A stretch of DNA of 64,000 bases from Quillaja saponaria (GCA_029379385.1 CM055607.1:7316001-7380000); one strand, 5' to 3'; shown: positions 52,293-64,000, counted from the stretch's first letter. The notes: generated by a model not told the origin, from the sequence alone. Translations and numbers: made by a program.

Positions 52293-55255
52293 ATGGCTGA
52301 AAGCACCGAAATTGTAAACAAAGGAGAAGACCCAAAAGCACCCAAAAACATTTTTTCACTCTTGCCCAAGTTTAAGCTGGAATTCCCTTTTCTGAAACCA
52401 AACCCACCAAACACGCAGACTACTACTGGCAAAGACGAGGTGAAGACAAAAGTTGTCGTTGATGATGATGGTGGGATTGGGAATGAAAGTCAGAAACCAA
52501 ACGTGGTGAGGTATCCAAAGAGGGAACTAGTTGTTCCACCTCCTTTGGAGGTTGAGGCTGAAGAGTCTGGGACTTCCAATCCCGTTATTCTCTGGCAGGT
52601 ACTGGGTTTTATTTATTTTATTTACTTTATACTCTGCCTCTAGAATGAACTTTGCTTGGTTATTGATAAATTGGGAGAAAAGAAGAATAAAGGGTCGAAA
52701 TAATTTTTTGTAGTGATTTTATATAGAGTTTGAGCGTCAAAGTTTTTCTTTTTCATGTTAGTATGGAGCTGTGATAAAAATCTTTTCTTTTTTTTCTTTT
52801 TCTTTTTTTTTTAACTTTAGTTCTTCGTGTTTATTATTGAGTCTACATTTCTGAGATTTTGTGCATAAAACATGGGTGCTGAAGCTTCTTTTTTTTGTCA
52901 GTAAGGATTTAGGGGATGTATTAGGTTGATGTGAACATTTGGATTTGTGGTAGAAAAACTGGTCGGAAATGGGGAATATACAAGCTTCTTTGAGAACAAA
53001 GGAAACGTCTGAAAGCTTTATGAAAGTTCTCATTAAATGGATTGATGTTTGCGTCATTTGCAGTCCAGAAAACTTGGCTTGCAGGGTGTTACTTGTTCTT
53101 TTCCTTTTTATGATTTACAGCTTTAAAGCTTGTAGTACTATATAAATCTTCTGCAACAGTAGCTTGATCAGATTGGTGTTGGACCAGTGATATTGTCAGG
53201 ACAGTGGAAGATCGGTTAAGACTTAAGAGTGCATCTTTGATGATTTTTTATAGCTGGGACGCAATTTTTTGCCCAAAGGGGTAATGCCTTTGTCAAAGGC
53301 CTGTTATCCAGGACTATGGATGATGTGTTAAGTCTGATACTTCTAATAGTTCTGAAGGTATTTATATACAAGTAGACATTTAGATTTGAAGTGGCCTTCC
53401 GTACAATGGTAGAGGATAGTTCAAGAAGGTCTAGGAATTATGCATCTTGAATGACTTTCACCTAAGGTAGGCAGTTGAAAATATGTTAAAGTACCAACCA
53501 AAAGTTTTCTGCAGTGAAGGTTGAGTTGGATGCACTATATGGTATTAAAACCTGGAACTTTTTTCAGCCTTGGGAAGTAGGAGAAGGGTAGTATTGAACT
53601 ATTGATGACTTTTGATATCTGGGACAGCTTCTCTTTTAAAGTTTGGTTGAGAATCACATAATGCCTTTGTGAAAGGCCTATTATCTAGGACTATGGATGA
53701 AGTTTAAGAATGATTCTCGCTAGAATTACTGAAGGTATTTATAATATTATATATGGTCATGGAGCCACTTGTATTATTGGAGTGGATAGTCCAAGAAGGT
53801 CTAGAAATTATATCTCGTACAACTCCAGGTAGGTAGTTGAAAATATGTTAAAAACTGAACCAAAATTTTCTAAGATAAGGTGAAGATAGAGTTGGATGCA
53901 GAATAACAATTTACACGAGGAAGTTGCTTTTCTACTGGTTCTCTTTCTTTGCTAAGGGAGGGTGGTTGAGCAGGATGCTTGCCTTACATTGGGAACATTT
54001 GCTAGAAATATACTAGGACTTAGAACATTTGCTAGATGCAATAGATAGATAGATGTCTTAAAAACTTGAAAGAGACGTGTAATTATTAAATTTGGTAGAT
54101 GATTAGTATATTGACGTCAGAATCCAAATAAATTCAACTTTTGTCATGGGAGAACTGTTGGATAAATAAAAGTCTCTTCTGCAACTGTCAAGTTTCTTTG
54201 TTGGGAAGTCTGGTCATATGGAGATGATGATGGCTGGAAGATGATTTTCTTATGAAGTAACAACTAACAACTGTATATACATGAAAAAAGTGAGAAGAAA
54301 TATATGTAACTTCAATGTTTTTCAGGTGTTGTGCAAAGGCATTGTTTTTCTTGTAACTGCTTCATTTTAGGCTGACAATTGACCGATTGAGAACTGTTGC
54401 TTGCCCCACTCTTGTGCTCTCTCTCTCATTGTCCCCTTCCAAATGCATGTGTAGCAAACTTAGCATTAAAATATTGAAAGAAATATACTTGTGGACAGTG
54501 GTATGCGTGAACACTCAAACAAATACATAGGCTTGATTTACTTAGTTAGGCCCAGTTCATATTAACTTGAGCTTGAGGAAAATGGTATAGCAAGGTGGTT
54601 TTTTAGAGGATCACGGACTTAGGTTTCAAAACCCCTTTTTCCATGGCGACTGTATAACCTGTATATTTTATGGTCCTTATGCAAGTGAACATGAGGTGAA
54701 ATCATATCATGTAAGTATATATTTTCACAGGTTGAACATTTTATCATCGCCTTAAAGCTTTTGAAGCAATTGGTAACACAATGGCACCAATCTGCACTTT
54801 CTTTTTTCTTGTTTGAGAGTATTATTCCCTACATGTTTTGTGCATTTGTATTATGATAATTTGGAAGCAGACCCTGAAGTATCCTCCTCTTGTTTTGCTG
54901 CCACAAATTGCTTAGCAAACTTTATGGGCTTTTGGCCATAATACCCACTCAGATTTTATACTGTCCTAAAACTCTTCTATTCAAGATTAGTGTCATACAG
55001 AAAAGATAAATGACCTGAGAAGGGTTAGCTATTGAATTTACCAGATAAAATTCGTCACATTATTGTGTTATTCCATTCTTTTCCTTATTAGGATTCTCTG
55101 TTTAATTTCAGGTTTATGCATTGGGAGGGTTCATCGTGTTGAGGTGGATATGGGCAAAATGGAACGAAAGGAGGGCTCAAGGAAAGTCTTCTGATGATGA
55201 GAGGAAGGCTCAAGGGGAGCAATCTGATGATGATAGGTCTTCAGATGTTGAATAA
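52293..55255 (+). CDS. Small single-span membrane protein, function unknown
   Basis: Two exons, 52293-52598 and 55112-55255, joined in frame to give 149 aa starting MAESTEIVNKGEDPKAPKN. The N-terminal two thirds is hydrophilic and proline/lysine rich with FSLLPKFKLEFPFLKP near residue 25-40. One membrane segment follows (NPVILWQVYALGGFIVLRWIWAK, about 97-118), split by the intron, then a basic WNERRAQGK and an acidic tail rich in SDD/DDR ending SSDVE. This pattern is familiar from short plant proteins of unknown function that I cannot name with confidence. By charge, the tail after the helix would be on the cytosolic or stromal side. The intron is 2.5 kb and contains an internal duplication. 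Confidence 0.8.
53236..53905 (+). repeat. Imperfect ~300-bp duplication (366-bp spacing) in an intron
   Basis: Two diverged copies, about 53236-53545 and 53602-53905. Shared blocks in order: TTGATGA(T/C)TTTT, TAATGCCTTTGT(C/G)AAAGGCC, AGGACTATGGATGA, TCAAGAAGGTCTAG/CCAAGAAGGTCTAG, GTTGAAAATATGTTAAA and GAGTTGGATGCA. The constant offset of 366 bp shows one duplication event. Origin, mobile or otherwise, is not evident. Confidence 0.8.
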
Positions 55256-57599
55256 ACTTTTCATTGGCTGTATATGATGTGGAATATTGACAAGTGCCAG
55301 TTTAGTATCTGCATGCCTTGGTGCATGAATGTAAAATTAACTTGGTTTATTAAACAAGTATTCACTCTTTTCCAGCATATGGTTTGCTCACGACTCTCTC
55401 TGGGTAGGCCAGGGAGGGAGGCGGGGGGACTCCTTTCATTTCCTTGCAATTCCATTTGTTATTTAATTTGAAAACACAAAAAGGATTAATGCAAGAGTGA
55501 CAGGCACAATAGAATTCAGCTAGCTGTATGGTGTTGTTGCAAACCTATGATAGGATTACAGGGAAGATTTCACTTCTATAGTGTAGGGGATTTGTAATTA
55601 TTAAAAATTATGGTTGATTTTACGGGAGCCGGACAGAGTAGAGAAAGGAGTAAAACTGTCAGTGAAAAATATATTTGGTACTCATAAATAATCATTTTTA
55701 TTGTATGAGTGATTTTATAGAATAAATATTATTTTTCGTTTGGTAAGTGTTTAATTAGAATATTTATTTTATATTAGTTATTTTATCTCATAAAAGTGAG
55801 AATACACTTGGCATGGGGAAATTTTTTTAATTTTTTGTTTTGAATCACTTCAGTAAATATAATAAAAATATTATTATATCACATAAAATAAGAAATTATA
55901 GATAAATGAAAATAAATAAGTTAAATAATAAATGTGAGAATACTCAACTGACTTAGGATAGTGAATTTTCTTAATTTTTTAATTTTTTTGAATCACTTCA
56001 GTAAATGTAATAAAAATATTATTATATCACATAAAATAAGAAATTATAGATAAATGAAATAAATAAGTTAAATAATAAATTTTTAGTTTAGCTAAATGAC
56101 AATAATATTCTTCATATTATATTAAATGCTAAAAGTATAATATAAAGTGATAAATAATAAAAAGAATAAAAAGTTGTATATAAAAAATAATTATAAATTA
56201 ATTTATTTTAATTAAATGATAAAAATATATTATATATCATATTAAATAATTACAATATTATAATTATAAATAAATTAGTTAATTAATATTAAACTAAAAG
56301 ATTAATAAAAAAAGATAAGGATAAGAAATAATAAAATAAATATAACTAATACTAATAATAATTAATTAAAGAAAATTAAGAAATATTAAATTTCATAAAT
56401 TATGTTATAGTTTATTACTTTATTTATTTAGGGAAATTTTTATGTTATTTTAATGTTTAAAGTTTACATATAAAATAAATATATTTAATAAATTATTATT
56501 ACTCACTTACTCTACTAACAATAAAAATAAATAATTATTCTATTTCATAATATTCTATTCTCATTTTATTCATATTTAATTTTCGTAAAATTTATTCATG
56601 TATTAAATTAAGAATGAGTTAGTGTGAAAAAATAGGAGGCATATTTAACAATGTAATATTATGAGATTTATAATTGATAAATTTAATTTTGAACTAATAT
56701 TTTGTCTCATGCAAAAAAAAAAAAGATTAATTGTAGGGAAATTGAAAAGTGCACAAAAAAAAAAATATTAATAAAAAGTAAGAGTAATAGAGTCAAAATA
56801 AAAATGAGTAGATGAGACAAATTATAAAAAAAAAAAAAAAACAATCAGACCGAACCCAAATAGTTGTCGCTCACTATTCGAACACGTGCGAGGTGTTTGT
56901 TAGTTCTGACTAATACTATTTTAGTCAGCGACTGATCCACTCTGTTCCACATTTCAAAAAAAGAAAAACTGTCCAATGTCTATTCCGTAAGTTTTTCATT
57001 TGGGTGGCGAGTTACAATGAAAAATAACTTGCACATTTCATAAATCTCTTATTCGATATTAATATTACATAATTTTACCAATTACATTAATTAATTTATT
57101 TATTTATGTTCTCAATCATAATAAATTAATTTTTTTTAATCAATCTTTTGACAATTACTAAATTATAGTATATAAAAATTTATAACATTTTGTATTATTT
57201 GTTATTTTTAATTTTTATTATTTAATAATTAGTGTCTTTTTATCTTAATATAGTCCTTAATTAATTATTTTTTTATCACTTCATAACATAAACTCAAATT
57301 TTTTAAGAAATTTTAATTTTGCTGTAGTAGATTTTTTTAATTTTTATATTTGTTATATCTTAGTTAAGGTTATAAACTTTATTTGATAGGTGTTTTAAAA
57401 GTATTTGTTAAGTTTTTATAAATAAAAAATTAATAATATTATTATTATTAAAAAAATTAATGTCTAAAAATGCACCAAGATATTCTTTCTAAAACATATT
57501 ATTTTTTTTTACAATGCACTGTACAACCTTTGTTTCTCTCTGTCATTTAAATAATATAAAAATCATACCCTGGCGTGAACGATAATGAACTAATGAAAT
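55256..57599. other. AT-rich intergenic region
   Basis: Begins with the presumed 3' UTR of the small membrane-protein gene. From about 55,650 it is extremely AT-rich. A tandem duplication is listed separately at 55796-56081. No gene or RNA is supported. Confidence 0.45.
55796..56081 (+). repeat. Tandem duplication of ~140 bp in AT-rich DNA
   Basis: Copies at about 55796-55933 and 55934-56081 both start GTGAGAATAC. Both contain GAATCACTTCAGTAAAT, AAAAATATTATTATATCACA and TAAAATAAGAAATTATAGAT, the last blocks almost identical. Small indels distinguish the first third. Confidence 0.85.
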
Positions 57600-57609
57600 T
57601 ATATAAATA
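57600..57609 (+). promoter_or_regulatory. TATA box of the pyruvate kinase gene
   Basis: TATATAAATA matches the plant TATA consensus and lies 102 nt before the start codon at 57711. Transcription would begin near 57635, giving a leader of about 75 nt. Not confirmed by transcript data. Confidence 0.5.
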
Positions 57610-57710
57610 CCAGGAGTAAACTTTATTTCAATTCTACGAGGGTTGACTGGACAGTCAGATTTTCTTTCTTATTCTACTTAGATTTCATCAGTGTTTGCTG
57701 TTGATCGAGA

Positions 57711-60700
57711 ATGCAATCTAATCACTTACTTCTTGAGGAACCCATTAGGATGGCCTCAATTCTTGAGCCATCCAAGCCAGTAAGTACTTTATACCCATCT
57801 ATTTCTTTCAGCTATGTTGTGCTTTTGCAGATTGTGTTTTCAGTAGTTTGATCGGGACATAAAGATTCTGTAAATTTGCTTGCTGTAAAAGAAAATGAAT
57901 ATAATGTTGCTTCTTCCAGTATGATTATTTGGCTTAATAGAGTTTAGCTGAATTTGGGTTTTTAAATTGAAAATTTTGTGTTGGGTTTCTAAGAAATTCA
58001 GTATGATTATTTAACTTAGTATTTTTATGTCATTAACTGGAAAATCTATAGTTATTATATACATTGAAGCCTTTAAATGTTTAACAATTTATGCATATCT
58101 TGTTTTGATTGTAATTGATCTCTGCAGAATTTCTTTCCAGCAATGACAAAGATTGTGGGGACACTTGGTCAACAATCGCGATCTGTTGATATAATATCAG
58201 GGTGCCTAAATGCTGGAATGTCTGGTATTTGGCCTGTTCTTACCTTGTTATCTATTATTTTCTGTTTAGTGAAGCGGTTTTGTAAGAATTTACATTGTTA
58301 ATCTCCATTTCCAGCAAGAAAAATCATTGGTAATTTTATCTCTCTCTCTCTCTCCCTCACCGCTACTCTTCCTCTGTCCACCTAATCCCGTGCTAGTTGC
58401 AAGATTTGATTTCTCCTGGGGTGACACGGAATATCACCAACAAACATTGGAAAATCTGAGGACTGCAATCAAAAGTACACAGAAGCTCTGTGGGGTAAGC
58501 TTGTCATTCTATGCACACTTTTGTTCTTCACTTGCATTCTTCCAGTTTGTCCACTCTTAGCATTAATCTGAATTGCTTGGAATCAGGTATAAAATCCATA
58601 TTGGGCTCACTTGATAGTTGGCTAGTGATCTTTCTTGTCATTTAGTCCAATCTAGGGTGATACCCTTCACTGCATCACTTGTGGTTGCTCTTGCTTATAT
58701 CTCCTTTTTATCCTACTTGTATCTCTAATATATTTGTATCTCTAAGTTGAACATGGATTGACTATGTCAGAGTTGAGACTTCCCTATCTATAGATGGATA
58801 TCCATTTAATTTACCGCACATGAGTGTTGTTACTTATCATCATACATCCTCATCTGCGGGCATAGCCACAGCCTTGAGATTCTTTAACATTTCTCCACAG
58901 TCCTAACTTAAAAACCTACCCCATTTTGCCCCCTTAATTACTAGAATACCATTGACAGGTGCCATGCCTTAAAGGGATATCATAAATGTGTCCAATAAGT
59001 CACCGGCCAACACAAAAATGGAAGTTCTTTAAAGCTATAGCCTATATCTCTTGGTGTAAGCATATTATGGACAGAAAACATGTGTGATTCTTGTATTCTC
59101 TTGATGTTTTCACACCAACTAGTGCTCTGTATGCCTTCAATCTTATTCGCATATTTATCTGTCTTTCTTCTGGTAACCACACCATTAAGTCCATATGGGT
59201 CTTGTCATTTTCTTTTTGTTAATCAATCCGAACCATATATATGTGTAATCTTATTGCGTTGCCTGAAACTGCTTTTGCATCTTCAAGAACAACAAAGTGA
59301 AAGGAAAATGTAAAAGAGCTTTCAGCAATGATCTAATTTTCTAAAAATTTGCTAATTTCTCTTCCTTTATCTCACTTTTTCCTCAATCTACCAGAGAATG
59401 AGGGGTGTCACCAAAAGCTATCAAATATGGAACCCGAAAAAAATCTGGAGCAGTCCTTTTAACCAGATTTGCAAATGCCTTTCCTCTTCCTCATTATCAC
59501 TTGTGGATCAATTTAGCAAATAATATATCTTTGGCGAATTAGTTTATCCTATCAAATTTTCTCTTCAGCTGTATGTATGCCTTTTGGAGGTTAGATAATG
59601 TAAATTGAATATTTTGATTTACCAATTATTCCAGGTAATGCTAGATACGGTGGGTCCAGAATTGCAAGTAGTGAATAAATCTGAGAGGCCCATTTCCCTT
59701 GAGGCAGAAACATTGGTTGTATTAACTCCAGATCAAGAGAAAGAAGCTACTTCAAATCTCTTACCTGTTAATTTTAGTGGGCTTTCAAAGGTCGGCATAC
59801 TTTTAACATCTACCTTATATTCATTTTTTGTTTTGTAAGGAGATATATCTGTTGCTAGTGTTCGTGTTATTTCCTCCAATTTCTTCTTATTTATCTCTTC
59901 CATGTGCTAATGCTCAGCTAAATCAGTTAGTTTCTTCCAGCTCCAGCTTTTTTATTATTTTTCTTGTCTGGGTATTGCTAAATTATTATTTTGTTACAAC
60001 TGTAGAAAGTAGAAAGGCTGATGATGCCTTATATGTAGGGGTGTGCAATACACAAAAGACACATTCAGTATCCTAAATATTTTTTTCTTCATCATTCAAA
60101 TGTTGTTTCATTTTTTCTCTCTGCTTTTTGGTCATGATGATGTTTTTACTTAAAGAGTTGTATAAATATCATTCTAATGGTACCAAATATGGTTGTATCA
60201 GTCGGTTTAGATGTACTATATCAGATTTATCACTACAGTATAATGCATACCTACTAAATACATATATGCATTAATTGGTGCATTTGTTTGATAGGATTCT
60301 CAGCAGTTACTTTGTCCCTATAATATCAAGGCAGAGAGTGAGATTGCTGTTTGCACCTATAATGTTTTTCTTATCAGACTTCAATTACAAGGTGGTGCTT
60401 TCAGGACTAAGGTCATCCTTGTTGTGCAGGCAGTGAAGAAAGGAGATACTATTTTTATTGGCCAGTACCTGTTTACAGGAAGTGAAACAACTTCTGTGTG
60501 GCTGGAGGTAATGGACGATAGTTAAATGAAGGGATCCATTAATTAGCTTCTGGTAATTGGAATATTTTAAATTTGCCATGTAGACAACAAATCCTGGGCT
60601 TCCTAGTTCGTTCTTGTTCATAGAAAGGAAAAATGAAACAAAGAAAAAACTCTATAGGATAAGAGGAAGATATATAATGATCATGGTGAGGGGAATTTGT

Positions 60701-61387
60701 ATTACATGAACTTTAGGTTAAGGGTTCAATTTAGAAACAAGATTTTATTGAGAACATGTTGTGGACCCTAAATATTAGGTAATTTAAGGCTTCATTTTAA
60801 TGTATGGATTTTTATTTTATTTTTTATTTCACATTTCCACCTACAGATACTAAAAATTTCAAGTTTGCTTATATTATATGATTTTACTTATTTATATTAG
60901 GGATTCAGGTTTTCTATTGTTTTAGGTTTCTTTCCTATTAATGCAATTTTAGGGTTATAGGTTAATCGTTATGGTTTCTCACAATCATTTACATTGGATG
61001 GTTTTTCATGATAAACTAATCACGGTATATAAGGATGGTATCGCAATGTTCCATTCCTTCCTCTTTTTGTCTGTCCTCTCTTTCCTGCATCAGATATTAG
61101 GATTTCCATTTGCTTGTTTATTTCAAGTAAGCATCATTTCATTCAAGTATGGCAGGAATAGGAAGGAGAAATTCTACTAATAGTCCATGTCATAAATTTT
61201 TCAGAAGACTTCCCTTGCTTGCTGTAACCCGTGTAGTTTTCCTTTTGTAATGCAGGTCAGTGAGGTGGACGGTGAAGATGTTGCATGTCTCATAAAGAAC
61301 TCTGCCACATTAGCTGGTCCATTGTATACTTTGCATGTCTCTCAGATTCGTATTGATCTTCCTACACTGACTGATAAAGATATGGAG
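57711..61387 (+). CDS. Cytosolic pyruvate kinase, N-terminal 210 codons (partial)
   Basis: Converts phosphoenolpyruvate and ADP to pyruvate and ATP in glycolysis. Exons 57711-57779, 58128-58224, 58397-58494, 59635-59790, 60430-60507 and 61256-61387 join in frame (630 nt). The N-terminus [20 protein letters not shown] and [11 protein letters not shown] are characteristic of one cytosolic plant clade. [10 protein letters not shown] covers the N-R-F-type active-site strand; here FDFS replaces the NFSH of animal enzymes, as is normal for this clade. [12 protein letters not shown] follows, then the B-domain, ending [11 protein letters not shown] donor follows at 61388. The remaining ~315 codons, including the catalytic lysine and the allosteric C-domain, are not visible in the rest of the window. 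Either the intron is very long because of the organelle insert, or the gene is truncated. Confidence 0.9.
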
Positions 61388-61893
61388 GTAACTATTGGGT
61401 ATTTTTCAGAAATTTGTGAGGGAAAATTGGTGAATTAGCATGACGGCATTAACTTGGATATTCCAGCACTGATGCTTTAGAAGGAATGTTGTTGCTAGCA
61501 AATACCACTATTTTGGGTTTTGGATCTTCCAAATCATTCCCGCAAGAGGTCCGGACCCACTTTTTTCTGATCCTTTGATAAAAAGATTGGTTGGAGCATC
61601 AAACTCGGATTTGGCAAGAATCTCATTTTTTTGGTAGTACTGCCCTTTCTCAAGGCATTTTTTTAGAAAAGACTCCGTTTTTTCCTCTTTTTGGATGGTA
61701 AATATGTTCTCAGAAACATGGAGTGTGAGTCAAACCCATGTTTGAATTGAAATTGAGAGATTTTGCTTTTTGCTATTTCATGGAATCTTAGAGAGATTGG
61801 AGTAGGTAAGAAGTGGGGGAGGAGTGACTAAATAACATTGAACTTGGTAAAATAAGATAGTTGAATAATTGAAAAATTAGATTATTTAGGAAG
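61388..61893 (+). other. Start of the last visible pyruvate kinase intron, or breakpoint
   Basis: Follows the donor at 61388. No exon continuing the pyruvate kinase reading frame was found. The segment 61500-61720 looks compositionally different (less AT-rich) and may already belong to the organelle-derived insert, but I could not assign it to a gene. Confidence 0.4.
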
Positions 61894-61983
61894 GCCTTCT
61901 ACCTCTATGTGACATTGCTCCGTTAGGCTTTCGCCCATTGCGGAAAATTCTCCACTGTTGCCTCCTGTAGGAGTTTGGGCCGT
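61894..61983 (-). pseudogene. Plastid-like 16S rRNA fragment
   Basis: Ninety bases on the minus strand match the conserved 16S rRNA segment around the universal 338 priming site, from the ACGGCCCA(G/A)ACTCCTAC end to the GTAGAAGGC end. Compared with the plastid sequence as I remember it, the nine differences are all transitions of C to T or G to A on the plus strand. That is the decay expected of methylated organelle DNA in a nuclear genome. Only a scrap of the rRNA is present, so it is non-functional. Confidence 0.85.
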
Positions 61984-62311
61984 ATTACTTCGGGAATCTT
62001 TAATCATTTCAAAAATGGCAGCAACATGCCATTTTTTTTTTTCTTTTCTTATCTTTCTATTTAGTATACTTTTCTTTATAATTATCTAGTAATAAGAAAA
62101 AGGAAAAGGATTGAATAGAGGAACTCTTGAACATTTGGCGATCTCAGATGTGTCGATATCAATGGTGACTCAATGAATAATTTCTTTGGATAAAAGAAGA
62201 TTATGTAAACACTTACTCGAAATCTCACTTATCAGATTCTGTTGTGGAAGACACCATTTTTTCTGAAGAATTCGTCATGTTATATCTGATCCATGCATAA
62301 TATCATGAAAA

Positions 62312-62460
62312 ATGGATACAAATTTTTGGCTACTACTTAGTATCGACAATAACTCTGAAAAAGTACCTAAATGCCTTTTTGGATATTTCTCAATGTCCCG
62401 GCTATTCACGGAACATGAGAAGAAGATGAATAATCATCTGCTTCCGGAAGAAATCGAAAG
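62312..62460 (+). pseudogene. ycf2: Plastid ycf2-like fragment
   Basis: One frame reads [20 protein letters not shown] and then [18 protein letters not shown], which I recognise as an internal part of plastid Ycf2. The similarity stops abruptly after PEEIE; the following sequence does not continue Ycf2 as I know it. No start of the plastid gene is nearby, so this is a fragment only. Confidence 0.65.
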
Positions 62461-63101
62461 AATTTCTCTCGCTACAATGCTATTATTGTGTATAAACGGG
62501 TCTTTTTTCGAACATGAGAATTGGTCGTAATGAAGTAAAAGAAAGAGGATCCTAAAAGAATTATGAAAATTCTTTAGTTTTGGCATATTTCATGTAAAGG
62601 TTTGTATGGTCTCGTCATAGGGTAAACCACCGTTGCTCAGGCCCCCAACTTACTCTTTCAATATTATTTCAGATTTAGGGTTAGCCCATGACTCTTCGAA
62701 TTGGCATTTTCTTCATCATAATTATCATTATAATTGTTGTGAAAAAACATCCACAATAATAAGCCTTGGGCAATTTATTTGTGAAAATGTGGCATTAAGG
62801 ACAAAGAAATTGTTGGAGTTACCCTTCTTTTTTTATCTAGTACCAACGTATTTGATGTTAAGAAAATATCTTTTACTGGAAGGCTAGAAAATGGAGTCTT
62901 GAATTAGCTGTTGCTTGTAACTTACGGAAGGAGATCAAATTTGAATTTGAAGCAATGGATACTTTGTGATCCAATAATTACCATGGGCAAGACAAAAATT
63001 TCACTTCAAATTCCGGACCTCATAGAAAAGATTCTCTTCAAGCGAACCAGCCTATCCTCTGTAAGGCCCCTTATGCGGTGGTTAGAACATAGACACATTT
63101 G

Positions 63102-63170
63102 ATTTTGGTAGATAGGGATCCCATAAAAACTTCTTTCGAGGAATGGGCCAAACCTGGTCATTTCTCAAGG
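63102..63170 (+). pseudogene. psaA: Plastid psaA N-terminal fragment
   Basis: The frame starting at 63102 reads [20 protein letters not shown] followed by FSR, matching residues about 10-32 of photosystem I protein PsaA. The resemblance begins and ends sharply within about 69 bp, and a stop lies just upstream in frame. It is a short transferred piece, not a gene. Confidence 0.8.
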
Positions 63171-64000
63171 CTTTGGAACAATTAGAAAATTACAAAAAGG
63201 AAACCACTATTTTGGGATGAAATGCCTACTACTTCCTTATAAGGGTTCCTAGGACTAACCTATTTAGGCTAGGTTTATGTCATTGATTTGGAGGAAGCGC
63301 CACCACCACTACAAGGCTTTCTTTGGCCATTCCATTTAGGGCAAAGATAGAATGAGAGGGCACAGGTGGTCTGTTGTCTGAGCTAATTGGTCAGATGACG
63401 ACTGCTTCACTTATTAGATTAGTATTAGCCGCCTATCCCAGAATGAAATGGAATGTCGGGGAGGAAACAGTAAAGCACCAAAATAGGTGGGGAAGAGGTC
63501 AAAGCAAGAGCTATTTTAGAGCAAAGCAGAAAGCAAAGCGAGAGCTAGCCCCGAACTAGGGAAGACATCTGTAGTTATCTTTTTCTGACCCACGACCTAA
63601 CGGTCCTCTTTTTAATATAGTGAAATGAAAAAAAGAATGAAAGCAAAGCCTAATATGATTATGAGAGGGCCCGCCTCACCACTCCCCTCGCCGATGACTT
63701 GGTATTTGATTTTATTTTTTATCGAGTCCTCTTTTCTTTTTCTTTTTTCATTGTTTGTCTTTCGGCCAAGTACTTCACAAAAAGAGTGGAAGGCGAAAGG
63801 TCTGTTGAAGTTTTTCTACGTAGGTTCCCCTAGTGATACCCCTAAACTCCGGTTGGTGTATGCTCTTACTCTACTTATTTTATTGGCTTGGTCGAGTTCC
63901 TTCACTCTTCTCCTTTTAGCCTCCTCCTGCTTGCTCTTGGCCTTGGCTGCTTAAAGACATCCCTTTAGTTCGTCTTAGGGAATGAAATTAGGAATTCTAT
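63171..64000. other. Organelle-like sequence of unassigned origin
   Basis: GC content and purine/pyrimidine clustering differ from surrounding nuclear introns and resemble plant mitochondrial spacer DNA. It contains two open frames, 63374-63559 and 63625-63954. The second encodes 109 aa with two hydrophobic stretches, and I do not recognise it. It may be mitochondrial, possibly including plastid DNA that first moved to the mitochondrion; this is inference. Confidence 0.35.

Noticed and set aside
61400..64000. Intact organelle genes or tRNAs
   Set aside because: Only short broken pieces of 16S, ycf2 and psaA were recognised; no cloverleaf or full frame was found.

Overview
This window is nuclear DNA from a flowering plant, most likely a eudicot. 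Genes are split by AT-rich GT-AG introns, intergenic DNA is strongly AT-rich, and every recognisable protein belongs to a plant family. I cannot name the species from the sequence alone. Exon boundaries below were worked out by hand from reading frame, splice consensus and remembered family motifs, so they are models and not transcript-supported.

Layout. 1-2140: no gene I can support. 2155-2710: intronless, frameshifted retrocopy of ribosomal protein eL42 with a poly(A) tail and target-site duplications. 3357-8593 (-): nine-exon CSLA glucomannan mannosyltransferase. 10015-10292: three 93-bp tandem repeats. 11812-16733 (-): five-exon degenerate DEAD-box-helicase-like gene. 19567-21753 (+): seven-exon GABA-transporter-like permease of the AAAP family. 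22,000-27,400: AT-rich DNA with a MITE-like element with long inverted repeats at 25883-26616. 27,480-31,011 (+): DUF3475/DUF668 (PSI-like) gene with a spliced 5' leader and an intronless coding region. 33155-47683 (+): 19-exon myotubularin phosphatase. 49196-51892 (-): trihelix DNA-binding domain fused to a UMP-kinase domain. 52293-55255 (+): small single-span membrane protein, divergent from the preceding gene. 57711-61387 (+): first six exons (210 codons) of a cytosolic pyruvate kinase. From about 61,890 to the window end the last visible intron (or breakpoint) holds a mosaic of organelle-derived DNA with recognisable 16S rRNA, ycf2-like and psaA pieces.

The genes are not an operon or cluster; they are ordinary neighbours with unrelated jobs (Golgi mannan synthesis, RNA biology, amino-acid/GABA transport, growth signalling, phosphoinositide turnover, nucleotide metabolism/transcription, glycolysis). 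The most interesting points are the trihelix-UMP kinase fusion and its awkward second splice acceptor, complementary 18-19 nt G and C homopolymers flanking a frame-neutral CSLA exon, the retrocopy with intact hallmarks, and the organelle mosaic apparently sitting in a pyruvate kinase intron. Several local tandem duplications lie in introns and upstream regions.
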